Source of the DNA: Semisulcospira habei
Taxonomy: Eukaryota > Mollusca > Gastropoda > Semisulcospiridae
DNA length: 64,000 bases
Assembly (NCBI GenBank): GCA_036245525.1
Contig: BTPG01000002.1
Coordinates: 163,876,738 to 163,940,737 of the forward strand
Direction: 5' to 3'
The notes beneath the pieces were generated by a model. The model had not been told where the DNA came from and made no database searches. It was given only the letters and a program-made list of their open reading frames with translations. Made by a program: the position numbers and the translations under genes. This document shows, piece after piece, positions 11,258 to 19,407 of the stretch (positions are counted from its first letter, which is position 1; each line of letters begins with the position of its first letter).

Positions 11258-11424
11258 GCCACCGGATAGGGAGAAGGGGAGGCCACCCCGGGTGCCCTGG
11301 TAATGACATCCCTAGTGATTGCCTCCCCTGTGGTAATGTACACGAGTTTTTTGGGCTAAAATTGTTAAGCTAATCAAAGTATTCCTAGTAGCAATGCCGT
11401 CGGTAATGATTTTGAGAAAATAAA
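11235..11424. repeat. E2 5' terminal repeat
   Basis: This is the inverse complement of the outer left terminal repeat of E2. It shares AAACGGTGAGCATGCCA near 11247, GGGAGAAGGGGAGGCCACC near 11270, and TAGCAATGCCGTCGGTAATG at about 11389-11408. It ends at about 11424 in TTTTGAGAAAATAAAC. Confidence 0.75.
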
Positions 11425-11816
11425 CAAAAGGTAGTCATTTTCCCTGCTGTACTGCGCTTATCAGGAAGCCCACTTATCAGCTAGCCTGACAGCTGAGAGA
11501 CTCGCTGCCTCACCGCGCGAGCACCACTTGTGACCCAGTTTCTCGGCTCGCCTGAAACAAACTAAGTGGCCGATCTGAAACAGCCGTGATATTTTACGTC
11601 TGAAACCTCTGCACAAGGACTAACATTCATGTCAAGAACACAAATGAAATGGGACCAAACGTGGGTACAAAGAGCACAGGACTAGCAAGAGACATAAATC
11701 CTCATGAGCCCCTGCAAACGCGGGGGCTCATGAGGATTTATGTCTTTTGCAGATGAGTAACGTTCGCCTTGCCCCAGCAGTTAAGGAGCTGCTAACCTTC
11801 TGGTTTCATAGAAAAT
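11425..11816. repeat. Spacer between E2 and E3 with a near-perfect hairpin
   Basis: No gene is visible in this 390-bp spacer, which is probably ZDHHC intron. Its one feature is a hairpin at 11691-11745. The arm GACATAAATCCTCATGAGCC is mirrored by GGCTCATGAGGATTTATGTC around a six-base loop. The same arm sequence recurs singly at about 16798-16826 and 52478-52505 (GCAAGAG-CAT-AAT-CTCATGAGCCC), so it is a second dispersed foldback family. Confidence 0.6.
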
Positions 11817-12180
11817 ATGAATTTTTCCTCTAAAATGTATTTTTTCAAAAAATACTTACCGATGACATGACTATATGGAAGTGTCTACTACTTACTCAAT
11901 TTTAACCTAAGAACCTGTTGTGTTACCACACAACCCGGGATGCACTCGGGGAACCCCTAGAGGGGCCGAGAGTTGTCTCCCGTTACTGCCCATCCGGTTC
12001 TGAGTCACAAGGTGACCAATCAGTCGGAATACTTAGCTCACCAGTGGCAAGCGGGCCAGGTGGGAGGGTCGTCCGAGTCATGTCATCGGTAAGTATTTTT
12101 CAAAAGAATACATTTTAGAGGAAAAATTCATTTGTTTCCTCAAAATACATTACCAATGACATGACTATATGGAAGAATCG
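11817..12180. repeat. E3 3' terminal repeat and ICR
   Basis: The outer repeat begins ATGAATTTTTCCTCTAAAAT at 11817. At about 12085-12175 the inverted copy (GTCATGTCATCGGTAAGTAT, then TTAGAGGAAAAATTCAT) meets the copy of the opposite terminus (TTGTTTCCTCAAAATACATT). The variant bases (ACATGACTATATGG) are the same at left end, ICR and right end of this element. Confidence 0.8.
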
Positions 12181-12229
12181 TGATAAGGAGGAGGGTGCTG
12201 CGCCCAAACACAGCCACAGACGGGTTAAG

Positions 12230-13255
12230 TTAGGGCCATCCTCCCTGCCACAAACTCCCGACAATTTTAGCTAAGTGTGTACCCACAGCGCCTGTGGCGC
12301 CAGGAGGGAGTGTTGCGCTGCGGTGATGTGTCCCACCAGTGCAAGATTGTCTCGCTGGCCTGCCCGATCCCGGAGGTATAAGCGGCCGAAGGCCGATCCT
12401 GCCTGCCAGCCCACAGCCACCTCGATGTCCTTGACAGCGCCGCTCCGGTTGAAAGCGACGCTTGTGGCCGTGGCTCGTACCCCGTGTGCGCGTATCTTCA
12501 GCCCCTTTGCTCCCTCCGGGGAGAGGTCCCGTTAGGCGGACCGTAAGACCCAGCGTAGCAAAGAAGATAATGTCTGGGCTGTACACAGTACTGCCGGTGT
12601 TCAATGGCAGAAAGAGGAGTGAGCGTCCCCTCCGGACGGCTTTGGGTCAGCGTCGGCAAACGCAAAGGGCACGCACGGGAAATTGTTGCCTGGTCTCCCG
12701 GGGGAAGGACATATCTCTCAGCGGCCGGAAGGTGAACACCTGTGGCGCGGCCAGAGGAGACCTAGTCTGGGCAAGGCAGGCAGGGTCCATGAGTAGCTGC
12801 ACGGAACCATCTGTTCTGAACTGTAGGCAGGCAGGGCGCGCTGACAACGCATGTAGCTCGCTTACTCGGGCCGATGTGGCAAGGGCCAACAGGAAGCATG
12901 TCTTACGAGTCACCACCGCGAAGCGGGCCAAGAGCAGCGGTTCACATCTGGCAGCCTGAAGCCACGTCAGTCCCCCGGCAAGGTCCCAGCGAGGAAGAGC
13001 GAGCGGGGCACTGACACTGCAGGCCGAAGTGAGTCCTAAGGTCGGCGATGTCTTTGCAGGCGCCAGGGTCCGGGCGGCCGAGCTGCCAGTAGGTGTCGGC
13101 AAACAAGGACAGGTACCCCCTGATGGTGATAGGGGCTAACCCTTGGGCTCCGAAGAGCCAGAGGAAGAAGTCCACGAGTTGGGGATTCATCAGTTCAGTG
13201 GGGAGAGGCGCTGGTCAACGCACCAGGAGCACAGTACTCACCATCTTCCCTCGTA
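12230..13255 (-). pseudogene. E3 tyrosine recombinase (frame-shifted)
   Basis: Three overlapping minus-strand frames together cover most of a DIRS recombinase. The frame at 12942-13190 has FFLWLFGAQGLAPITIRGYL and the ADTYWQLG segment of the N-terminal domain. The frame at 12647-13102 has RKTCFLLALATSARVSELHA with the first catalytic arginine intact, and ends in RETRQQFPVRAL. The region near 12475-12490 retains a degraded HGVRAT match to His-x-x-Arg. At least two frameshifts prevent a continuous protein. Confidence 0.65.
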
Positions 13256-14290
13256 GATGCGTCTGGTCGAGGGTCTGCAGGCTGTAGCGAACGCCTCCAC
13301 TGCTGCACTCAAGAAGCATCTGGCGGCGAGGGCTTGCCACACAACTCCAGGTGTGAAGGAAGAGACGCTCCGGGCACGGGTGGAACAGCGGCTGGGGGGG
13401 CTGCTGAGCAACGTGCTCAGCATGGGTAGCAGCAGGGGGGTCCTGTGGCGAGGCTGGAAGGAGAGCGTGTCGACTGCCCAGGCAAGGGGGTCTGGAATGG
13501 GAGGGGGGGGGGGGGAACGAAGAGGGGAAGCTGGTGAATCCACCTCATGGCGAATAGGTCGACCCTAGGAGTCACCCAGCGAGCATAGATCATCTGAACG
13601 ACGTCCCTGTGTAGTGTCCACTCCGCGCGTAGCAGCGCCGGCGCCGGGAGAGAGCGTTGACCAAGACGGTCAGGAGGCAGGAGATGTGTTGAGCTCGGGG
13701 GGAAGCTGCGGTGCTCGCACCAGCGCATCAGACGGTAGTGGAGCATGCACCAGTCGGGTGAGCGCGTACCGCCCTGCTTCCGAATGTAGGAATCACCGTC
13801 GCGTTGTCCGAGAGGACGTGCCGCTCCTGGCGTCGGAGGTGTGCTTCCCACGGCGATGAGGGCATGCCAGGCGGCTTGCAGCTCCAACCAGTTGACATGT
13901 CTGTCTGACAGCTCTGGAGGCCAGGGCCGGGCGTCGTGAAGAACCGCGGTAGCAGGTGAGGCCCCCACCCAGAGAGACTTGCATCGACGCAAGGGAAAGC
14001 TGAGGGGGAGGAGAGACAAGGGGGAATCCCGAAGAGGGCCACAAAGAGTCCGTCCAAGGCCGCAGAAGGGGACGAAGCCTCCGAGTCAGGGGTGCCGGGA
14101 CAGCCAAGTCTCCGGAGGACGGATGCCAATGGCGCCGGAGGTGCTGCTGAAGTGGTAGGACGTGAAGATGATCGAGTGGGAGTAGATCCGCCGCTTCGCT
14201 CCGCGTAAGGGCGGTACCCGTCCGTCCGTCCGGCGATCTGCTGCGGTTCACCCGTGCGGTCACGTCAGTGTCCTCGTCAGACTGCGCGTC
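13256..14290 (-). pseudogene. E3 RT end and RNase H (frame-shifted)
   Basis: The minus-strand frame 13417-14019 contains DRHVNWLELQAAWHALIAVG, RSPDWCMLHYRLMRWCEHR and ARWVTPRVDLFAMRWIHQLP, which are the RNase H and post-RNase H segments of DIRS pol. The overlapping frame 13728-14129 holds FPCVDASLSGWGPHLLPRFF, with the first catalytic Asp of RNase H. The polymerase palm is absent upstream. Fragments overlap in different frames, so no active enzyme is encoded. Confidence 0.65.
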
Positions 14291-14296
14291 TCCGCA

Positions 14297-15725
14297 TCAT
14301 TTGCCATGGGCTGAGATGTGGTCGTCTCGGTGTTCATGGGACACTGCCTCCATCCATCGGTCGCCATAGAGTGGTCCCGCACCGGTGGGGGCAGCAGGAC
14401 CATCCTGTTTTTTTTTAAAGCTCCTCCTCAAGCACCGAAGCGGCGAAGGCACCAGGCGACGCAGCGGGCGAGGTGAGCAGAACAAGATGAACATGGGGAC
14501 GGCCGTGGAACTGAAGCACGAGACTTGGTCGAGGGCTGCGTCCGCAGGAGTGACGCGCACCGCGGTCCATCCTGAGCTCGTCCAGGGGTGAGTGCGAGCG
14601 TCTGAAGCTGCTGGAGGAGTGGGAGCTGCCCGAAGTCCTCGGACAAGCGGACGCTGGTCTCTGCGAGCTGGGCTCAGTGAGGCGGGCTCTCTGCCGGCTA
14701 ACGACTTAAGAGTCAACGAGCTTTCCGAGTAGAGACAACAAGGACTGATAGTGGACACAGGATGGCGCATCCTAGAAGGCCGGGTTTAGAGAGGCGGGTG
14801 CTCTGCTGGCTATATGGCTCCCCGTAAAAACCAACGGGTTTTGTCTGGGCGGGCTCCCTCCGGGGAGCAGATGCGTTGAATGCAGTCCTGCTAGGAGCGC
14901 TGGGCTCCCCTTGTCCGGCATGGCGTGCATCCCCAAGGGTGGTGTGGTCGCGCTCTTCTCTCTTGGCACTGGTCTCCGCGAGCCAGGCTCAGTGAGGCAG
15001 GTTCTCTGCCGGCTAACGACTCCCCGTAAGCGTCAGCGAGCATAACAGTAGCGACAAGTAGGACTGACAGTGGACAGCGCAACGTGTTCCTTCCTGCGCT
15101 CGGCAACAGGTGCGTGCGAGCATCTGGAGAAGCCAGAGAAGCGGGAGGGCTCTGAACTGCCCGAAGTCCTCGGACGCGTGGATACAGGTTTCTTCGAGCC
15201 GGGCTCAGTGAGGCGGGCTCTCTGCCGGCTAGGCGACTCCCCGTTAGAGTCAGCGGGCTTTTCCAATAGAAATGTGTGTGGACTGACAGTGGACACAGGA
15301 CGGCGCGTGGCGTGCCCCAAGAGGCCGGGCTCAGTGAGGCGGGCGCTCTGCCGGCAATTAGGCTCCCCGTAGGAACCAGCGGGTTTTATCCTGGAAGTGG
15401 TCACGTTGAGAGCAGTCCTGCTAGGAGCGCTGGGCTCACGCATCCAGCGTGGCGTCAGTTCCACAAGGTTGGTGTGGTCTCGAACGGTCACTGCTCCGGG
15501 CGCCTTGACAGGAGAAGGATCACACACCGGTGCAGGGCGCTCGTGCCTGTAAAAGCTCCATAACTGTGACCAGTGCAGCTCAGGCCAGGTGGAGCAGGTG
15601 TCGCAAGTGTGGCCGGAGGAGCATCCGGCGCAGGGGAGACAGACCTTGTGGTTGTCCGACGGCCATTGAAACTCGCCGCACTGCATGCAGGTCAGTACCT
15701 GGCAACTGCAACACAAATCACCCAT
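14297..15725 (-). pseudogene. E3 gag-like ORF1 with repeated ARLTEPG peptide
   Basis: The minus-strand frame starts at 15725 with MGDLCCSCQVLTCMQCGEFQ, the family Cys/His domain (C-x2-C, H-x2-C-x2-C, C-x2-C pattern) followed by HWSQLWSFYRHERP. It then runs through a low-complexity Ser/Arg/Pro region to 15033. In it, a peptide of the type PADSNGES-SRQRARLTEPG is repeated. Further copies are visible in shifted frames down to about 14650. The rest (14297-14890) is in other frames. In a working element this protein would bind element RNA. Here it is broken. Confidence 0.65.
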
Positions 15726-16145
15726 GGAGGCCTGTGGGCGAGGGCACGTGGTGCCCCGCTCAGTTAAGGCGAGCCTTTAACGCATAGTGGCACAAAAAAA
15801 GTACAAGCATGCAAGTAAGCGCCTGGTCCTGCAACCCTATCAACATGAAGGCCAGTAGGCGCGGGCACGTGGGGCCCCGCCAAGTTAAGGCGAGCATTCG
15901 TCACATAATGGTACAACAAGGTACAAGCATGCAGGTAAGCGCCCGGTACTGCAACACCTATCAACATGAAAGGCGAGTGGACACGGGCCTGTGGCTAAGG
16001 CGAGCATTTGACGTATATGGTACAACCAAGGAACAAGCATGCAGGTAAGCGCCAGGTACTGCAACACCTATCAACACGAGGTGAGCGGGCGCGGGCACGT
16101 GGGGCCCCGCCAAGCTAAGTCGAGTGTTCGGTGTGAAAAAGTACA
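15680..16145 (-). repeat. Tandem repeat of the E3 leader and gag start
   Basis: Four units of about 110-125 bp occur in a row. Anchors are GCATGCA-GT-A-TACCTGG at 15682 and the related AAGCATGCA-GTAAGCGCC at about 15806, 15925 and 16036. Each unit also carries GCGGGCACGTG-GGCCCCGC-type and TAAGGCGAGCATT-type blocks. On the minus strand each repeat re-creates an ATG followed by a stretch resembling the beginning of the gag Cys/His domain. It is an amplification of the 5' leader immediately upstream of gag. Confidence 0.75.
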
Positions 16146-16539
16146 ACGCAGGTACGATGAAAGGAAGTGCCTCTGCTCGAAACCGGCGCCCAGCCCGGGG
16201 GCCAGCCGAGGGCTAGTACATCTACCTTACCTCTCAGTAGAAGCGGGGACGGGGGAAGGAACCTCTAAATCACCCTCAGCGCGCAAAGGTGGGCGGCGTC
16301 CCAAAAAGTCTGCGCCATGCGCAACTCAGGAAGGCGCAGAAGAGGGAAGCAGCAGAATGCTCAGGCGATGAAGCAGACCCACAAGGGCACAGGCAGGGTC
16401 GGCGCAAGCAGAAGCCCAAAAACAAGAAGTTCAGAAGACCGGCGAACGAACTGGTCACATCAAGCAGTCAAAGTCCTTAGGCTAGCAAACACGTCTGCAT
16501 GGCGTGAGCTAAATAGCATGACTGGTGGGTCACCTCGTG

Positions 16540-16707
16540 ACTCGGAACCGGATGGGCAGTAACGGGAGACAACTCTCGGCCCCTCTAGGGGTTCCCTGAG
16601 TGCCTCCCGGGTTGTGTGGTAACACAACAGGTTCTTAGGCTAAAATTGAGTAAGTAGTAGACACTTCCATATAGTCATGTCATTGGTAATGTATTTTGAG
16701 GAAACAA
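16540..16707. repeat. E3 5' terminal repeat
   Basis: This is the inverse complement of the left end of E3. It reads GGTTCCCTGAGTGCCTCCCG, then ACACAACAGGTTCTTAGGCT, then ATAGTCATGTCATTGGTAAT, and ends TTTTGAGGAAACAA at about 16707. Confidence 0.75.
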
Positions 16708-16950
16708 TAACATTTGATTGTAATCCCTTGACTGCCAAGAAAAAGTCAACATAATCCAACTGCAAGAGACACAGAGCCTCGTGGGGCGCCACAGCTGCGG
16801 GGGCTCATCAAGCTCTATGCCTCTTGCTGACACCACTTGAATCCATGTTCTTTGGAAGGTTGGGGAACTTTGGCACTGAATTAACAAAGATTTCAGAACA
16901 CGGTCTGCATCCAATGACAGTGAAAGGGTCAAGCTCAGTTTGTGACTCAC

Positions 16951-17052
16951 CTATAGTTGCGTCCTCCCACGCAGTTATTGAGCCATTTACAGTGATGGTC
17001 AAAGTCAGACACACACTTGTTACATGCACGGCAATGCTTGGATTTGGGGCCT
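16951..17052 (-). CDS. ZDHHC1/ZDHHC11-like palmitoyltransferase, DHHC exon
   Basis: This 102-bp minus-strand exon encodes the core of the DHHC cysteine-rich domain. The visible residues are [20 protein letters not shown] then [10 protein letters not shown], with the zinc-binding cysteines and the DHHC active-site tetrad. DHHC enzymes S-acylate cytoplasmic cysteines of membrane proteins. The exon is bounded by TTTTCAG at the acceptor (17053-17055) and AG/GTGAGTC at the donor (16950). It enters in phase 2, completing the codon GT-A from the previous exon, and leaves with two bases. The next coding exon is not in the window, so the intron runs past E3, E2 and E1. The combination NGWSLPLHxLQV (exon at 32719) and [11 protein letters not shown] points to the ZDHHC1/ZDHHC11 subfamily. 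Confidence 0.9.
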
Positions 17053-17432
17053 CTGAAAAGTATACACATGAAATTAACACATTTTTGCAGATTGAAATTA
17101 AAGTAAACAGAACACTGAACATTGTAAATAATGAGGACTCTGTAAATTACAGAGTCTTCATTGTTCTTCTGCTTTCATTATTATAATTATTTTACAGTGT
17201 AATCTCATGTAAAAATATAACTCAAGTGTGCAAATGGTTAATGGGCTCACATCAGCCACTGTGCATTTGCACGCACTGCAATGGTCTGCTGAAATTTCAG
17301 ACTTCAAACCAGAATGTGAATCAAACCAAAGAGTGCATTAAACACTTAACCTCATGATAGTGGAGCTATCAAAGCAGCTTTTCTCTTCTTGCAGGTTAAT
17401 GAAAATTTTTTTTTTTCCCCCTCAACACTCAC
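17053..17432 (-). other. Short ZDHHC intron
   Basis: This 380-bp intron lies between the two DHHC-domain exons. The donor is GTGAGTG (minus strand, starting at 17432) and the acceptor is a T-rich tract plus CAG ending at 17053. It is the only ZDHHC intron in the window free of large mobile elements. A T-rich run is present at about 17407-17416. Confidence 0.75.
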
Positions 17433-17608
17433 ACATTGACTTCACAGAGGTAGCAATGCTGATTTTGGATGGCATGCGGGTGTTTGCTGCGGTCCAGCCG
17501 AGCTACAGTTTTCCCCGTGCCTTTTGCCAGCACGGAGGGATCAGCAGGGTTGATGGTGGTTGCAACCAGCAGTGTCACTACAATGGCAAGACCTACAAGG
17601 CCGTTAAT
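17433..17608 (-). CDS. ZDHHC1/ZDHHC11-like palmitoyltransferase, TM2 and CRD-entry exon
   Basis: This minus-strand exon of 176 bp starts after ACATGTCAG and ends GT|GTGAGTG. It encodes a hydrophobic helix (NGLVGLAIVVTLLVATTI), the TM2-adjacent NPADPS motif (the DPG/DPAD-type motif of DHHC enzymes), and IQNQHCYLCEVNV, the first Cys pair of the cysteine-rich domain. In known ZDHHC1-type proteins the same order occurs: TM2, DPAD motif, HxIQN-C-LC. The exon enters in phase 0 from the 32719-32892 exon, matching the expected spacing, and leaves in phase 2. The 15-kb intron before it holds element E4 with its nested insertions. Confidence 0.88.
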
Positions 17609-17799
17609 CTGACATGTGGTCAAAGAATTTAATACATCACTGGACTTGAATTACAACAGAATACAAGGGTCATGCTGGTGTTTTCAGTTTTCATGTATAT
17701 ATGCATAGGGTTGATAAAAATGTGTACGACACAACAAACTTGTGACCGGAGTGAATATGACAAAACTCAATCCCATCAACTCTAGCTGTAATTTTGTAA

Positions 17800-18165
17800 A
17801 ATGTATTTTTCTTTAAAATGATTTTTTTTTAAAAAATACTTACCGATGGTATTACTGATAGGAATGTTACCTAGCTAGCCTAATTTTAGCCAAAATTTGG
17901 TTGTGTCCATATAAGGGAGTGTTGGCAGGAGAGGGGCGCCATAGACCAGGTCATACCCGAGTAGCCTCCCTTAATCCCATCCGGTATGAGAATACCCGGC
18001 ATACCTCAGTTTAGTTTCTTAGCGAACTGGCGGCAAGCGGGGCAGGTGGGAGGGACCTTCGAGTAATACCATCAGTAAGTATTTTTCCAAAAAATTCATT
18101 TTAAAGAAAAATACATTTGTTTTCTCAAAACACATTACCGATGGTATTACTGATAGGAAGAATCC
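17800..18165. repeat. E4 3' terminal repeat and ICR
   Basis: The outer repeat is ATGTATTTTTCTTTAAAATG at 17801, with ACTTACCGATGGTATTACTG after it. The ICR near 18060-18155 joins AGTAATACCATCAGTAAGTA and its poly-T end to TTGTTTTCTCAAAACACATT and CCGATGGTATTACTGATAGG. The ICR therefore combines copies of both element ends. Confidence 0.8.
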
Positions 18166-18284
18166 TGAAGAGGAGATGGGTGCTGCTATAGCGCCCCTAA
18201 CACCAAAGACACTGGCACTCAGACCCACCCTCCCACAGCAAACTCCCGATAATTTTAGCTAAGATTCCTACGGCGCCTATGGCG

Positions 18285-18664
18285 CCGGGAGGGAGTGTTG
18301 CACCGCTGCAATGTCTCCCACCAGTGAGAGGTTCTGCTGCTGGGTGGAGAGGTCCCTCAGGTAGAAGCAGGCGAAGGTAGTCTCAGCTCGCCATCACACA
18401 GCCATCACAAAATCCTTGACCGCGCAGTTGCGGTCGCGTGCGAGACTTGCGGCCATGGCTGACCTCGTGCACCCTGAAGTTCATACGTTTGGCTGCAACC
18501 GGGGCGAGGTCCTGGTAGGCAGAGCGAATACCCATCGGATCCAGGAGGAGATGGTCTGGGCTGAGATGTCACGTCTACCTGGGGACAAAGGGAGAAACAG
18601 GCGGGTGCGTCCTCTGCGCAGAGGCTTCGTCCGGCGCAGGTACACACGTAAGGCTCTCACCGGG
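18285..18664 (-). pseudogene. E4 tyrosine recombinase, C-terminal part (left of the Chapaev insertion)
   Basis: Minus-strand sequence matches the catalytic C-terminal part of DIRS recombinases. It includes degraded equivalents of the HEVRAMATS segment (about 18440-18480) and of FYLRDLSTQQ (about 18330-18370). It ends at 18664, where the Chapaev-like transposon begins, and resumes at 22918. Frameshifts are present and the His-x-x-Arg is altered to His-x-x-Gly, so the enzyme was probably already dead or died after the insertion. Confidence 0.55.
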
Positions 18665-19190
18665 CACGGCTTTACCAGCCAGTGCTTGCGCGTAGCATTT
18701 AGTTCGCTTCAGGCGGCCAGAGAGATAAGGCGCAGCGAGGTCAAATTACCCTCTCGCTCGCTCATTCTATTTATATCGCACTTGCAACTGAGCTGTATAC
18801 AGCGTGTCCGGAGCTCTGCGCTATAACAACTACCTACACGTTTGTATTCATAACACATCTCAGCCTAAAGTGACTGTTGTGAAAGTAGCATCGTTCAAAA
18901 GTTGAAATTCTTACCTACATACCGATACCAAACATGACAACATTACGACTTACACTTGTGTAGCAGATTATGGTGAAAATAAAGAGAACGAGAATTTGTT
19001 GATGTATGATGTCGGTGTTTGTTGTGAAATTGACAAAGTTCCCACAGCCATAACACGAAGACGTAACTTTTCCCAACGAAACACACTTGCACGCATAAGG
19101 GTCAGCATGCCTACAGTAAGTATCACTTACCGGATTTTCGCTACGCGCTGGGGGACGGAAGCAGGAGGGTGGTTAATGAGGTCACTGACA
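18665..19190. repeat. Left terminal inverted repeat of the Chapaev-like transposon
   Basis: About 526 bp, mirrored at 22403-22917 with scattered differences. Both contain ATTCTATTTATATCGC near the outer end, AACAACTACCTACACGTTTG, ATGTTGTCATGTTTGGTAT (as inverse), and the ACCCTCCTGCTTCC block at the inner edge. Repeats this long are unusual for cut-and-paste transposons and could carry the promoter as well as transposase binding sites. Confidence 0.85.
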
Positions 19191-19407
19191 GGTCGCGTTC
19201 TGGCATTTCTCGCCCGTAGTCCCGGTATTCCACAGACTGCTAATGCCCTCCGTGTACTAAAATCCGATTAGTCCATCACAGGTCACAGTATTCAACAGTG
19301 TTTTTAAATATACCTTGCGGTTCAGCACATTTGCTGACACACTAGACATAATAACAATACTGAGTTTCTGTTCACAGATACACAAGACCGATGCCAGCTA
19401 AACAGCG

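Larger units (their letters stand above)
4420..11424 (-). mobile_element. DIRS-like retrotransposon E2, degenerate, with Gypsy solo LTR
   Basis: Both ends carry the inverted terminal repeat. The left end (4420-4600) and the right end (about 11235-11424) share CATTACTACTAGGAATACTT and CTATCC/GGATAG blocks in inverse orientation. The ICR lies at about 4680-4790. Reading on the minus strand, a gag remnant comes first (10739-11257), then a scrambled middle part including an amplified RNase H segment (about 8935-9500), then the recombinase (4770-5718 plus sequence beyond the LTR). A Gypsy solo LTR occupies 5719-6566. From 6567 to about 8900 and from 9500 to 10700 I see only short frame-shifted similarity, so no gene is called there. 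Confidence 0.8.
11817..16707 (-). mobile_element. DIRS-like retrotransposon E3, degenerate
   Basis: The terminal repeats are inverted: left 11817-12010 and right about 16540-16707, both with GACATGACTATATGGAAGTG and CCCCTAGAGGGGCCGAGAG-type blocks. The ICR is at about 12080-12180. Minus-strand order is leader with tandem repeats (15680-16145), gag (14297-15725), a shortened RT/RNase H region (13256-14290) and recombinase (12230-13255). The RT palm is missing between gag and RNase H, so the copy is internally deleted as well as frame-shifted. No target-site duplication is expected for this class. Confidence 0.85.

Noticed and set aside
16808..17122. A 104-codon minus-strand ORF
   Set aside because: It crosses the DHHC exon in another frame. 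The spliced frame with the DHHC motif and exact splice sites explains the region better.
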